Shown: positions 29,589-38,237 of the stretch, piece by piece
How positions within the stretch are numbered: the first letter of the stretch is position 1
Layout: each line of letters starts with the position of its first letter
Assembly: GCF_014836955.1 (NCBI RefSeq)
Contig: NZ_JACSPV010000002.1
Span: 124,001-188,000, forward strand
Direction: 5' to 3'
Origin: Bacillus norwichensis
Lineage (GTDB): Bacteria; Bacillota; Bacilli; Bacillales; Bacillaceae_C
DNA: 64,000 nucleotides
The notes under the pieces: generated by a model
What the model was told of the DNA's origin: nothing
The model's database searches: none
What the model saw: the letters and a program-made list of their open reading frames with translations, nothing else
Translations under genes and position numbers: made by a program

Positions 29589-30068
29589 ATGAGTAAATCA
29601 TTAAAGATTATTATTATGGCCGCCATTTTATTGATTCTTTCCGCCTGCTCCTATGATGATGGAAAAGAGCATAAAGAGAGCGATTCGGCCTTGTTGAAAA
29701 CAACAAGCCCGCCGCCTATTGAGCTGAAGCAAAGGGATGAGGAGGATTCGGTTGCCTATCAGGTGAGAGAAGAAGTGTCGAAAATGAAGGAAATTTACGA
29801 TGTTGCGGTGATTGAAGGAAAAAAGAAAATCATTGTGGCCTATAAAGTTAAGCATATGAAAAGGTTCAGAATGAAAAAAATTGAGAAGGATCTCACTAAA
29901 AGATTGGAGCGCGAATATCCCGACGAGAAATTTATTGTTTCCAGCGATTACAAAATTTTCCTAGAAGCAATAAGGCTAGAAGAAGATTTGGATGACGGCA
30001 ATTTATCAGACGAAAAAGCTGAAAAACGCTTTAAAAAAATTATCCGATTAAAAGAAGAAATGACATAG
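29589..30068 (+). CDS. YhcN/YlaJ-like sporulation lipoprotein
   Basis: A 159-residue lipoprotein with a hydrophobic signal and lipobox ILSAC (Cys at residue 20). A charged domain follows with VAYQVREEVSKMKEIYDVAVIE and KIIVAYKVKHM-type beta-alpha repeats, as in YhcN/YlaJ spore lipoproteins. It stands 11 bases before spoVAC. The same lipoprotein-AC-AD-AE order occurs in accessory spoVA (spoVA2-type) operons, so it probably acts with the DPA channel in the inner spore membrane. Confidence 0.82.
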   Translation: MSKSLKIIIMAAILLILSACSYDDGKEHKESDSALLKTTSPPPIELKQRDEEDSVAYQVREEVSKMKEIYDVAVIEGKKKIIVAYKVKHMKRFRMKKIEKDLTKRLEREYPDEKFIVSSDYKIFLEAIRLEEDLDDGNLSDEKAEKRFKKIIRLKEEMT

Positions 30069-30079
30069 GAGAGAAGCAG

Positions 30080-30556
30080 ATGTCTAGTAAAAACAAATCA
30101 AAAACACCTGAACAGATTCAGTATGAACAGCTGCAAAAAAAACACGAAACCAAAAGGCCAATTTTAAAAAACTGCATCAGGGCTTTTTGGGTGGGCGGCA
30201 CAATATGCCTAATCGGACAGGCTATTACTTATATTTATATTTACTTTTTCGATTTTACGGAGCAGACAGCGGGAAATCCGACTGTGGCTACAGTGGTGTT
30301 CTTCGCTATGATTTTAACGGGTTTTGGCATGTATGATCGTCTTGGCCAATATGCCGGCGCGGGAAGTGCCGTGCCCGTTACGGGTTTTGGAAATGCTGTT
30401 ATCTCTTCAGCAATTGAACACAGAAGTGAGGGGTTTGTTACAGGGGTAGGAGGAAATATGTTTAAACTCGCGGGATCGGTCATTATGTTTGGAGTATTCT
30501 CCGCATTTGTTGTCGCTTTTATAAAGACTATATTGTTCAAGTGGGGAGGGCTATAA
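30080..30556 (+). CDS. spoVAC: Stage V sporulation protein SpoVAC
   Basis: A 158-residue integral membrane protein of the SpoVA dipicolinic-acid channel; SpoVAC acts as a mechanosensitive channel in germination. It has about four hydrophobic helices, a basic N-terminal tail (about 45 residues), and the family block GFGMYDRLGQYAGAGSAVPVTGFGNAV (conserved GAGSAVPVTGFGN). It is homologous in layout to SpoVAE encoded 1 kb downstream. Its stop overlaps the spoVAD start by one base (TAATG). Confidence 0.95.
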   Translation: MSSKNKSKTPEQIQYEQLQKKHETKRPILKNCIRAFWVGGTICLIGQAITYIYIYFFDFTEQTAGNPTVATVVFFAMILTGFGMYDRLGQYAGAGSAVPVTGFGNAVISSAIEHRSEGFVTGVGGNMFKLAGSVIMFGVFSAFVVAFIKTILFKWGGL

Positions 30557-31575
30557 TGCTTGTTGGGAATCAGACGTGGGTTTTTCATCAAAGGCCAGCC
30601 ATTTTATCTACTGGAGTTGTTGGTGGACCATTTGAAAAAAAAGGACGTCTTACAAATGATTTTGATAAATTTCATGAGGATTTATGGATGGGAAAGGATT
30701 CATATGAAAAGGCGCAAACCGTCTTACTCGAGGATGCCGTTGACATTGCGCTAAGAAAAAAAGCGTTAAAAGGGGAAGATGTTCAATTTTTCTTGGCGGG
30801 TGATTTAATCAATCAAATAACGCCGACGAGTTTTGCTGCTAGAACGAATCAGGTACCGCATCTCGGATTATTCAGTGCGTGTGCCACTTCGACGGAGGGG
30901 CTGGCGCTGGCAGCTATGATTATTAATAACAGCGGAGCGGATTACATACTGGCAGGAGCGTCCAGTCATAATGCATCAGCTGAACGCCAATTTCGGTATC
31001 CTACAGAATATGGCGGCCAGAAGCCGCCAACTGCGCAATGGACTGTTACAGGAGCAGGAGTCGCTCTTGTTGGCTCTGGGAGATTAGTCAGTTCTCCCCA
31101 TCCGAGAATTACTTCAGCCACCATCGGCAAAGTGATAGATATGGGATTGACGGACCCGTTTAATATGGGAGGCGCAATGGCGCCAGCCGCTGTTGACACG
31201 ATTCAAAGGCATTGTTTTGATTTGAACATTGACCCTTCCCATTATGACCTGATTGTGACCGGAGACCTGGCTGAAATAGGCAGGCGAGCTGCAATGGATC
31301 TTTTTCAACAAAAGGGAGTATCAGTTAATGATGAGCAATTTAAGGATTGCGGCCTTCTCATTTATAAGAAAGAAGAACAGGAAGTGTTTTCCGGAGCAAG
31401 CGGACCGGCTTGTTCTGCAGTCGTCATGTATGGTCATTTACTCAATGAGATGAAAGCAGGAAAGTATAAGCGAATTTTATGTGTGGCTACAGGCTCTCTT
31501 TTATCACCGCTTTCTTTTCAACAGAAGGAGTCTATTCCCTGTATTGCTCATGCAGTTGCCATCGAATATGTTTAA
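30556..31575 (+). CDS. spoVAD: Stage V sporulation protein SpoVAD
   Basis: A 339-residue peripheral protein with a thiolase-like fold that binds dipicolinic acid on the inner spore membrane. It retains [14 protein letters not shown] around the former active Cys, and [15 protein letters not shown] near the C-terminus. The His/Asn of true thiolases are not obvious, consistent with a binding rather than catalytic role. ATG 30556 follows GGGGAGGG and is translationally coupled to spoVAC. Length matches the family. Confidence 0.96.
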   Translation: MLVGNQTWVFHQRPAILSTGVVGGPFEKKGRLTNDFDKFHEDLWMGKDSYEKAQTVLLEDAVDIALRKKALKGEDVQFFLAGDLINQITPTSFAARTNQVPHLGLFSACATSTEGLALAAMIINNSGADYILAGASSHNASAERQFRYPTEYGGQKPPTAQWTVTGAGVALVGSGRLVSSPHPRITSATIGKVIDMGLTDPFNMGGAMAPAAVDTIQRHCFDLNIDPSHYDLIVTGDLAEIGRRAAMDLFQQKGVSVNDEQFKDCGLLIYKKEEQEVFSGASGPACSAVVMYGHLLNEMKAGKYKRILCVATGSLLSPLSFQQKESIPCIAHAVAIEYV

Positions 31576-31589
31576 TAGGAGGGGTTTTC

Positions 31590-31946
31590 ATGCTTGCTAT
31601 GTTTTTTTGGGCGTTTGTCATCGGAGGAATTATATGTGTAATTGGTCAGCTTATGTTTGATGCTGCCAAACTAACGCCTGCCCATACATTAAGTGGAATG
31701 GTTGTTGTTGGTGCAATTTTGGCCGGGTTTGGGTTGTATGATCCCCTTATAGATTTTGCTGGGGCCGGAGCAACCATACCGATCACCAGCTTTGGGAATT
31801 CCCTTGTCCACGGGGCAATGATGGAATCTGATAAACATGGTCTTGTCGGGGTAATGACCGGAATGTTCGAAGTGACATCATCCGGTATATCGGCGGCCAT
31901 CGTTTTCGGCTTCCTTGGCGCTTTACTATTTAAACCAAAAGGATAG
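31590..31946 (+). CDS. spoVAE: Stage V sporulation protein SpoVAE (AEb type)
   Basis: A 118-residue membrane protein with about four helices and the block [21 protein letters not shown], paralogous to SpoVAC. ATG 31590 follows AGGAGGGG. It completes the AC-AD-AEb core that suffices for DPA uptake in several bacilli. The extra genes of the seven-gene B. subtilis operon (AA, AB, AEa, AF) are not here. Confidence 0.95.
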   Translation: MLAMFFWAFVIGGIICVIGQLMFDAAKLTPAHTLSGMVVVGAILAGFGLYDPLIDFAGAGATIPITSFGNSLVHGAMMESDKHGLVGVMTGMFEVTSSGISAAIVFGFLGALLFKPKG

Positions 31947-32043
31947 GGATTTAACTCATTCCAGCATTTTAAGAATTCTATATCTCACCAAAAATAGCCT
32001 TCTTCATACTATATAAAAGATGAAAAGGAGGCTATTTTTAACT

Positions 32044-32298
32044 ATGGATAATCAATTTTTCAAAAATATTGAAAGTAAGACCGGAGTCGATATGAATGAA
32101 GTACTCAAGCTTGCGAATTCCTTGCAGAGTGCAAACTTTAAAGATGAAAAAACAGTCCGTCGAGTAATTAGAGAAGTGGCTAGGATTGCAAACCGCCCCG
32201 TTTCAAGAGAATTGGAAGACAAAATGGTGCATACCATCACAAAAGATGGCAGCAAACTAGATATGGGAACTATTTCAAAAATGCTTAATAAAAAATAA
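32044..32298 (+). CDS. spoVIF: Stage VI sporulation protein F (SpoVIF)
   Basis: An 84-residue soluble protein matching SpoVIF/YjcC: MDNQFFKNIESKTGVDMNEV, then ANFKDEKTVRRVIREVARIA and PVSRELEDKMV. In B. subtilis it is required for proper assembly of spore coat under GerE control. ATG 32044 aligns with family members. An ATG 24 bases upstream overlaps the ribosome-binding site itself and is unlikely. Confidence 0.92.
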   Translation: MDNQFFKNIESKTGVDMNEVLKLANSLQSANFKDEKTVRRVIREVARIANRPVSRELEDKMVHTITKDGSKLDMGTISKMLNKK

Positions 32299-32399
32299 AC
32301 GAAGGGCTTGCATTATTTGCAAGTCCTCTTTTTTAAAAAAGAAAGGGTTTACAAAATGGGGATTTCGGGTAAACACTATGAAAAAGAAGGTGCTATGAT

Positions 32400-32660
32400 A
32401 TGGGATATATTGCGCCGGTCAGGATGCTTCAATATACGGAGTACCAAAAAAGAGATCAGGAAAAAACGAAAAATCGGGATCCTATGCCAATCCATTTTAT
32501 GCCTGAAATTAGACTTCGAGCGAACTTTCAGTTTCGAGCTTCCGGAACGCAATTTCCGTTTAATGACAAGAAAATAAGGGGGATTGAATGGAAAGCCCCC
32601 AAAAAAGAAAATTTTCCTCATGAAACAGGAAAAGGCCTATTTTTTAACGAATATGTATAA
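32400..32660 (+). CDS. 86-residue protein of unknown function
   Basis: A short soluble protein starting MGYIAPVRMLQYTEYQKRD and ending TGKGLFFNEYV. The Gln/Tyr/Arg-rich start and the GKG...NEYV end look like a conserved small Bacillus protein rather than a chance frame, but I cannot name it. GAAGGTG lies nine bases before the ATG. It sits between spoVIF and a metallo-beta-lactamase gene. Overlapping frames in the other phases (from 32308) look weaker. Confidence 0.5.
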   Translation: MGYIAPVRMLQYTEYQKRDQEKTKNRDPMPIHFMPEIRLRANFQFRASGTQFPFNDKKIRGIEWKAPKKENFPHETGKGLFFNEYV

Positions 32661-32687
32661 TAGCCTATTTGGAAGGAATGTTTTGAA

Positions 32688-33590
32688 TTGGAATTGATAG
32701 GAATTTCGGATTGTTGTCATTACTTTAGCGGTGCAGTCAATATAGGATATGTAAACAAAGAAGGACAAGGGCTGCTCATTGATTCTGGTATTGACAAAGG
32801 CACCGCAAAAAAAGTATTAAAAATACTGAAAGAGCATCAGCTTCCCATTGATCATGTCATCCTTACTCATGCACATACCGATCATTATGGAGGAGCTTCC
32901 TATTTACAGAAAGAGCTCTCGGTAAAATTACATGCACCACAGCTGGAAGCAGCTATTATGGAACATCCTATTCTTGAGCCGATTTATTTGTGGAATGGGG
33001 CAGTACCGATTAAAAAGTTAAGAAACAAGTTTTTAGAGGGGGAACCAGTGATCATTGATGAGTTCCTCGTTGAAGGGCAACAGGAATTGGGATCATTCCA
33101 TTTTGAGGCGGTTCATTTGCCGGGGCACAGCTATTCGCAGATGGGAATTATAATAGATGGAATCTTGTATGGAGCAGACAGTTATTTCGGTACTAAGGTT
33201 CTTGAGAAACACAAGGTTCCTTTTATCGTCGATGCTGGTGCGACAATCAGCTCGCTTGAAAAATTAAAAAGCTTAACCTTGCAGGGAGCACTTCCTGGGC
33301 ATGGTGATTATGAAACTGCATTTGATGGGACGATTCAGGCCAACATTGATTGTCATAACAACATCAAGCTTTTTCTTTTAAATCATATTAAATCATCTAC
33401 AGATGGCATATCAATGGAAGCTTTAATGAAAAGAATGTTTGATCACTTTGGATTAAAGGCACGCGAAATCGGCCAATGGCTGCTTTATAGAACTTCTTTT
33501 ACTGCATACATATCTTCACTTATAGAAGACGGGACAGTGGCAATCTCGGTAAATGAATATACGCTATGGTTGAAAGGGGAACCGCTTTAA
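32688..33590 (+). CDS. Metallo-beta-lactamase-fold hydrolase
   Basis: A 300-residue protein with the MBL zinc motif THAHTDHYGG (about residue 62), later ligands in LPGHSYSQ, ADSYFG and LPGHGDYE, and a C-terminal winged-helix-like tail (from about residue 225). This is the layout of LACTB2/CPSF-like or thioesterase-type members. The substrate is unknown. The TTG start follows GGAAGGAATG. It converges on yjcF across a nested hairpin. Confidence 0.85.
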   Translation: MELIGISDCCHYFSGAVNIGYVNKEGQGLLIDSGIDKGTAKKVLKILKEHQLPIDHVILTHAHTDHYGGASYLQKELSVKLHAPQLEAAIMEHPILEPIYLWNGAVPIKKLRNKFLEGEPVIIDEFLVEGQQELGSFHFEAVHLPGHSYSQMGIIIDGILYGADSYFGTKVLEKHKVPFIVDAGATISSLEKLKSLTLQGALPGHGDYETAFDGTIQANIDCHNNIKLFLLNHIKSSTDGISMEALMKRMFDHFGLKAREIGQWLLYRTSFTAYISSLIEDGTVAISVNEYTLWLKGEPL

Positions 33591-33670
33591 GATTTCATTC
33601 GAAACCTTAAAGGGATTTCTTTTCAGCTGTATTCATGACTGTTAAAAAGCAAATAGCGCCCTGTTGCAAG

Positions 33671-33733
33671 GTCACAAGCCGATTCCCTTTAATTTGAAGG
33701 CGAGCCTTCTGGGAATCGTCTTGTTCTTTCCTA
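33671..33733. terminator. Nested hairpin between convergent genes
   Basis: ACAAGCCGATTCCC pairs with GGGAATCGTCTTGT (one mismatch), and inside the loop GAAGGCGAGCCTTC forms a second hairpin. TTCTTTCC follows. It can terminate transcription from either side. Confidence 0.7.
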
Positions 33734-33734
33734 G

Positions 33735-34184
33735 CTAAACAGAGCGTTTTGTCATTTCTTGTTCCAGTCTCTTTATCATTTTCCGGTGGGGGATACCAGC
33801 ATCGAGAAATTCGTCCGATACGACGGCGTATCCAAGTTTCTCATAAAATGGTACAGCATAAGATTGAGCATTTAGAACAAGTTCCTCGACGGGAAGTTTC
33901 TTTGCATAATCCTCAATTTCCACCATTATTTGGATGCCTGCCCCTTTGCCTCGATAATCGGGGAGAATACAAACTCTTTCCACTTTTCCCTTGCCATCAA
34001 GTATCCGGAATCTGCCCGCGCCTGCTGGCTCTTCCCCATCGTAAAGCACGAAGTGGGCAGAGTTGTTTTCATGTTCGTCGATTTCGATTTCTACTGGAAC
34101 TTTTTGTTCCTCGACAAACACTTTTTTTCGAATGCTGAATGCGTCTTGAATCTGATCGTCTGTTCCGGCATGAATGACTTTCAT
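33735..34184 (-). CDS. yjcF: GNAT acetyltransferase YjcF
   Basis: A 149-residue Gcn5-type N-acetyltransferase. Motif A is VERVCILPDYRGKGAGIQIM with the acetyl-CoA-binding RGKGAG, and the C-terminal LNAQSYAVPFYEKLGYAVVSDEF is typical of the ElaA/YjcF branch. The acceptor is unknown. Its ATG follows the yjcG stop with no gap, so the two are translationally coupled as in B. subtilis. Confidence 0.92.
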   Translation of the reverse strand: MKVIHAGTDDQIQDAFSIRKKVFVEEQKVPVEIEIDEHENNSAHFVLYDGEEPAGAGRFRILDGKGKVERVCILPDYRGKGAGIQIMVEIEDYAKKLPVEELVLNAQSYAVPFYEKLGYAVVSDEFLDAGIPHRKMIKRLEQEMTKRSV

Positions 34185-34700
34185 TTATTGGGGATCCTTT
34201 CCTAGGCGAAAAGTTTCATAAACAGTCCATGAACCATTTTCAAGCTGATATAAGAGATGGTATCGGTCAATCGTTTCCTCATGTTCAATCCCAAGCATCC
34301 TTAGTTGGCCATACACATCAGAATGCTCATCGTTTGATAGATTTTGAGCGATAGTAATATGAGGAACAAAAGGATGCTCCGGCTTGTCACCTGGCAAGGA
34401 AGCGTACAAATCTTCATAAAGCCCCTCTAATTGTGGCGTTTTTTCAGTCTTTAAATGAATAGTGTTGTTGATGGGCTGAAACGAACTCACTTTTCTGATA
34501 TTTAGAACAAACGGTTCATATTTTTTTGCTATCGCTTCCAATTTTTCTGTAATGGAATGGGCATCTACTTCTGTTTCAAAAGCTGCCTTCAATGTCAGAT
34601 GAGGAGGAATCAGCGCATAATGGGGGTCATACCTTTTCCGATAGGAATTTGCCAAGTCCTGCAACGTTTTAGAGGGGAATATAACAATCCCATATTTCAT
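34185..34700 (-). CDS. yjcG: 2H phosphoesterase-family protein YjcG
   Basis: A 171-residue protein with the two H-x-(T/S)-x motifs of the 2H/LigT superfamily: PHLTLKAAF (about residue 34) and PHITIAQNL (about residue 116). Members act on 2',5' or cyclic phosphodiester bonds in RNA or nucleotides; the substrate of YjcG is unknown. ATG follows AGGGAGG. It is the first gene of the yjcG-yjcF pair. yjcH, usually nearby, is displaced by a 4.2 kb accessory segment. Confidence 0.93.
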   Translation of the reverse strand: MKYGIVIFPSKTLQDLANSYRKRYDPHYALIPPHLTLKAAFETEVDAHSITEKLEAIAKKYEPFVLNIRKVSSFQPINNTIHLKTEKTPQLEGLYEDLYASLPGDKPEHPFVPHITIAQNLSNDEHSDVYGQLRMLGIEHEETIDRYHLLYQLENGSWTVYETFRLGKDPQ

Positions 34701-34979
34701 TTTTCTAACCTCCCTAATAAGAAATTAATTGAAAACTTCTATATCTTATTACTATAACATAACTTTGCCAGCTTTTCCTATAGGACATAGGAAGCTTAGC
34801 ATTAAAAAGCGCCTGTGTATCAAGGAGTCGGGGCTTGATGTATATTTAACACCAATTTTATTCCAAGATGCATGATAAATCACTTAACAGCGCCTTTATG
34901 GAAAGACAAATATGTATGAACCAAATCAATAAAATTTTATGTGAAAAAGAGCTCAATAGCAATGACCTCCATTTTCAAG

Positions 34980-35066
34980 CTATTTCTCTTTCTTGGTATT
35001 ATTAAAAACAACGATAATAGCAGTAGCCATAGCGACAAAAATAGCTATCCAAAGTGGGGTACTCAT
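34980..35066 (-). CDS. 28-residue single-span membrane microprotein
   Basis: MSTPLWIAIFVAMATAIIVV then NNTKKEK: one membrane helix with a basic tail. GGGAGG lies at normal spacing before the ATG. The good ribosome-binding site and coherent topology support a real gene; function is unknown. Confidence 0.5.
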   Translation of the reverse strand: MSTPLWIAIFVAMATAIIVVFNNTKKEK

Positions 35067-35318
35067 TCAATGACCTCCCAATATTGATTTACCAATTAAT
35101 ACGCTGCAACAGATAAAAAGTTTCATCGTAACGTTAAATTCTAGTAAAGAAAAGTTCACATTTTTCGAATCAACAGAAAGGTATGTTAATAAGCTTAGAT
35201 CAGTATTGAATCTCATTCAATCAATCCAACGAAAGCAGTTAGCTTACAGAAGAAAAGAGATTTTTGGGAGAGTTATTTTTTATGGACAAATATTGAAGGA
35301 GAGGTTATTTTTGAACAA

Positions 35319-35474
35319 TCACTTGAAATACCATAGGTAGAGAAATATGATTCCAATCATAATCCAAATAATCGCTCCCAGTTTATTCGAATGATTCTTT
35401 TTCACCTTATTTACAATAAAAGTTAGTAATGTACCAATGAATAAAAGTAAAACTAGAATTGTAAAATCATCCAT
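35319..35474 (-). CDS. 51-residue membrane microprotein
   Basis: MDDFTILVLLLFIGTLLTFI, a short basic loop (VNKVKKNHSNK) and a second hydrophobic segment to the end: a two-helix hairpin protein. GGTGGG precedes the ATG. It lies on the same strand as the 28-residue gene. Function unknown. Confidence 0.5.
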   Translation of the reverse strand: MDDFTILVLLLFIGTLLTFIVNKVKKNHSNKLGAIIWIMIGIIFLYLWYFK

Positions 35475-35627
35475 GACCACCCACCGTTCTTTTTAATAAT
35501 AAGCCTCGGTATTGTATAGAACATAAGTTAACCAGAGAATATTTAAAATAACTAAAAATTCTAATTTCAGGTAAGCGGCTGCATAGTAAAAAAGACTTTA
35601 AAATAAGGGCTTGAATAAGGATTTTAG

Positions 35628-35656
35628 CACCTATCTAATTGGATAGGTGCTTTATC
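35628..35656. terminator. Hairpin terminator
   Basis: AGCACCTATC / GATAGGTGCT with TTTA. It stands between the minus-strand microproteins and the next plus-strand gene. Confidence 0.75.
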
Positions 35657-35717
35657 GTATGGCTCTAATTGTTTTTAATTGTTAATATAATTTTATAAAT
35701 GATTGAAGGTGGGGTCT

Positions 35718-35963
35718 ATGTCTAGAGAAAAATTAAAAATGGTATCTTTCATTTGTCTTATACTGTGTATTGTAATTTGGATTCCAAATCTAGTTTTTCA
35801 AGTTGCGAGCCCATTGTGGATTTTGACATATCTTATAGCTGCTATTGGGATGGCTTTTGCAATTATTAGCAAGAGTTTCTGGCTGGCTTTTTTCAATTTA
35901 CTCATGTGTTTTAGTTTCTTTATTTTGATGGCTCTTGGATATTATATAAGTTCAAGAGTTTGA
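35718..35963 (+). CDS. Small three-helix membrane protein, family member 1
   Basis: An 81-residue protein of nearly continuous hydrophobic helices with the block WIPNLVFQVASPLWILTYLI. The same block, WVPNIMFQEASSLWLYTFVV, occurs in the protein at 45667, so the two are paralogues. ATG 35718 follows GGTGGGG. No known family recognised. Confidence 0.65.
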   Translation: MSREKLKMVSFICLILCIVIWIPNLVFQVASPLWILTYLIAAIGMAFAIISKSFWLAFFNLLMCFSFFILMALGYYISSRV

Positions 35964-36129
35964 AGGCTTTGGGAAATGGTCGCTCTATCACCGATTGTGG
36001 TCAATGGTTTTGTTTATATTCTGAGCAGGGCTTTCTTTTATTGTGCCCTAATGATATAATTAATTGAAATGCTTAACGAATGAACTTGAAATATCATAGA
36101 TGAAATAAATTTTTGGCGTTCTTGATTAT

Positions 36130-36316
36130 TTATAATGAAGAACTTAATCACACTGGATCGACTTCGGAGTCGTAAGGATGTATGAGAGGTAGGGCTTACG
36201 TCGTTTAGGTTTTAAAAAGAGGAATACTACCGCGGCAATTTGTCTTGAGATATACAGTAATAGCAAGTTTTTATATATTCGTAAGTATTAAAGTCATCAT
36301 TGTATGATGGCTTTTT
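36130..36316 (+). ncRNA. Candidate structured RNA with terminator
   Basis: No gene is present in 35964-36596. This segment contains CGACTTCGGAGTCG (UUCG tetraloop hairpin), then CGTAAG/CTTACG pairing, then CTACCGCGG (36227-36235). The last resembles the end of a T-box motif, but the TGG part is missing. A terminator hairpin GTCATCATTGTATGATGGC with seven T residues (36294-36315) closes it. No amino-acid gene follows. Confidence 0.4.
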
Positions 36317-36405
36317 TTGCTAAAAAGAAACGAAGACATAGCATAAGATACATGTTGAAGCAGTGTTTAGTTGTAATGGAGTTAATCGTTATGACCTTCT
36401 AATTT

Positions 36406-36519
36406 TTTATTTAGTAGAAGTCTCCCACTTTAGTAAGTGGTGAATGTGTATTGGTATTCTATTTAGTAGGGGTTCAATCCCCGGCTGAATATAGTTAAAT
36501 CCACCAAAGCGCATTTGAT
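36406..36519 (+). repeat. Dispersed element copy B (114 bp, internally deleted)
   Basis: Starts TTTATTTAGTAGAAGTCTCC, has the ACTTTAGTAAGT hairpin and AGGGGTTCAATCCCCGGCTG, and ends CACCAAAGCGCATTTGAT. The middle part seen in copies A and C is missing. Confidence 0.75.
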
Positions 36520-36596
36520 TTGTTGACAAACGCTTACTGCTTGCATATCAAATAGTGGCTTTCCTATAATATAGGTAACAAAGGAGTTGTGTTTTT

Positions 36597-36770
36597 ATGA
36601 GACCAGGTATTGGTAGTATCATTATTATTGCTATTGCCGCTGTAATTATTTTTGGTCCTAACAAATTACCTGAACTAGGAAAAGCATTAGGAAGCAGTTT
36701 GAAAGAATTTAAAAAAGCTACCCAAGGTTTAGCAAATGAAGATGACACTGAAAAGAATGATCTCTCATAA
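36597..36770 (+). CDS. tatA: Twin-arginine translocase subunit TatA
   Basis: A 57-residue protein with a short N-terminal membrane helix (GIGSIIIIAIAAVIIFGP), the conserved FGP hinge followed by NKLPELGKALG, an amphipathic helix (SSLKEFKKATQ) and an acidic tail. This is a standard TatA. RBS AAAGGAG precedes the ATG. No tatC is adjacent, unlike B. subtilis tatAD-CD and tatAY-CY. A TatC elsewhere would be needed. Confidence 0.9.
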   Translation: MRPGIGSIIIIAIAAVIIFGPNKLPELGKALGSSLKEFKKATQGLANEDDTEKNDLS

Positions 36771-36823
36771 AGCTAGGTGAAACATCTGTTAATCATGCTT
36801 TAGTCTTAAAGGAGGACAAAATA

Positions 36824-37177
36824 ATGCGAAAAAAATTACGTGATTTATTGTTATTGATCCTCCTATCTATTTTGATTGTTGGCCAGTTTGAAACATCAAC
36901 TTTTCATCATGAGGCTGACTTCAATGAAGTTACTATTTCCTCTATTAATCATATCCTTGATTTAGATGCCACTCATTTCACAACGCATTCACATCTGTCT
37001 ATTAAAAATAAGAATAAGAACAAGAACCAAGGACTGGATAATTCATATCTTACTCCTCTCTTTATGCATGCTCCGATAATTCCCTATAATAAATACCAAC
37101 CTAATGCGTTTTCTCATAAAACTAAAATGGCTGGTTTTTTCAGTGCGCGAAAGTACCAATCTAATTATCTCTCCTAA
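36824..37177 (+). CDS. Exported or membrane-anchored His-rich protein of unknown function
   Basis: A 117-residue protein with an N-terminal hydrophobic helix (LLLLILLSILIVGQF). An extracytoplasmic part is rich in His (FHHEAD, DATHFTTHSHLS) and has a KNKNKNKNQ run. The clustered His suggests metal binding, which is an inference. It has a good ribosome-binding site (AAAGGAGG) and sits between tatA and dedA. The family is not recognised. Confidence 0.65.
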   Translation: MRKKLRDLLLLILLSILIVGQFETSTFHHEADFNEVTISSINHILDLDATHFTTHSHLSIKNKNKNKNQGLDNSYLTPLFMHAPIIPYNKYQPNAFSHKTKMAGFFSARKYQSNYLS

Positions 37178-37280
37178 TATCGTTATGATCCCATATGCAA
37201 ACGACCATTCCTTTAATGATTGAAAAGTTAAGGGTGTTTTGTAATGGATTTTTTAATAGAAGGAAAAGGAGATTAATTAA

Positions 37281-37439
37281 ATGAAAAAACCAGAGAAATC
37301 ACATTGGAGACAATCACTTGAATGTTATTTCTTTATTTTGATTTTATTATTATTGTTTTTTAGCATAATGATTATTTGTGCAGAATTTATTGGAGGGGGA
37401 CTAGATATCCTAAAATACTTCAAGATAACGCATGAATAA
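37281..37439 (+). CDS. 52-residue single-span membrane protein
   Basis: MKKPEKSHWRQSLECYFF then a long hydrophobic helix (ILILLLLFFSIMIIC) and a short tail. GGAAAAGGAGA precedes the ATG. It lies between the His-rich protein and dedA and is probably in one transcript with them. Confidence 0.6.
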   Translation: MKKPEKSHWRQSLECYFFILILLLLFFSIMIICAEFIGGGLDILKYFKITHE

Positions 37440-37508
37440 ATTGACTTCGCGATGCTTATGTTCACTACTAAGTTGTTCATTCAATAATATGAAATCAGGG
37501 GTACATCT

Positions 37509-38165
37509 ATGAAAATCATGATGTTTGTAGTTGATTTTATTATCAATATTGATAAGCACCTAATCGATATTATTCAGATATTTGATTTATGGTCTTATGC
37601 AATATTATTTCTAATTATATTTGTTGAGACAGGGATGGTTATTTTTCCATTCTTACCAGGCGATTCTTTACTTTTTGCCAGCGGTGCTTTTGCGGCCGCA
37701 GGCGCTTTTAATATAGTCCTTCTCATTTTTTTGTTTTTTACAGCGGCTGTTTTGGGAGATACTGTTAATTATCATATTGGTAAGATGTGTGGCAGGTCTA
37801 TCTCTCCAGAAAGCTTGATAGGAAGGGTCATTAATCAAGATAAATTGGAAAAAGCAGAGCTGTTCTTTAATAAACATGGTGGAAAAACGATTGTGATTGC
37901 TCGCTTTATTCCGTTCATTCGGACTTTCGCACCATTTGTTGCAGGGGCAAGCCGTATGAATTACCGATATTTTATTGCTTATAATGTTGGGGGAGCAGCT
38001 ATATGGGTGCTGGTGTGCACGATTACAGGCTATTTATTTGGTAACTTGCCAATAGTTCAGAAGAATTTTTCGGCCTTTCTTTTAGCGATTATTTTCGTGT
38101 CATTATTACCAGCATTAATTAGCTACTTAAAAAGTAAATTTAATCAATTGAAAAGTACTCACTGA
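37509..38165 (+). CDS. DedA-family membrane protein
   Basis: A 218-residue SNARE-associated/DedA protein; members include undecaprenyl-phosphate flippases. It shows the FVETGMVIFPFLPGDSLLF re-entrant motif with acidic E/D residues, GDTVNYHIGKMCG, and the RFIPFIRTFAPFVAGASRM motif (cited as RFIPFIRTFAPF and VAGASRMNY), followed by two C-terminal helices. It is linked with tatA; E. coli dedA-family mutants are known to have Tat export defects. Confidence 0.92.
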   Translation: MKIMMFVVDFIINIDKHLIDIIQIFDLWSYAILFLIIFVETGMVIFPFLPGDSLLFASGAFAAAGAFNIVLLIFLFFTAAVLGDTVNYHIGKMCGRSISPESLIGRVINQDKLEKAELFFNKHGGKTIVIARFIPFIRTFAPFVAGASRMNYRYFIAYNVGGAAIWVLVCTITGYLFGNLPIVQKNFSAFLLAIIFVSLLPALISYLKSKFNQLKSTH

Positions 38166-38237
38166 TGTTGTTGTGAAATCTGACCGCAGTTTAAAAAAGG
38201 CTTTTAATCGGTAACACTTAATTCTGAGAGGAAAAAA

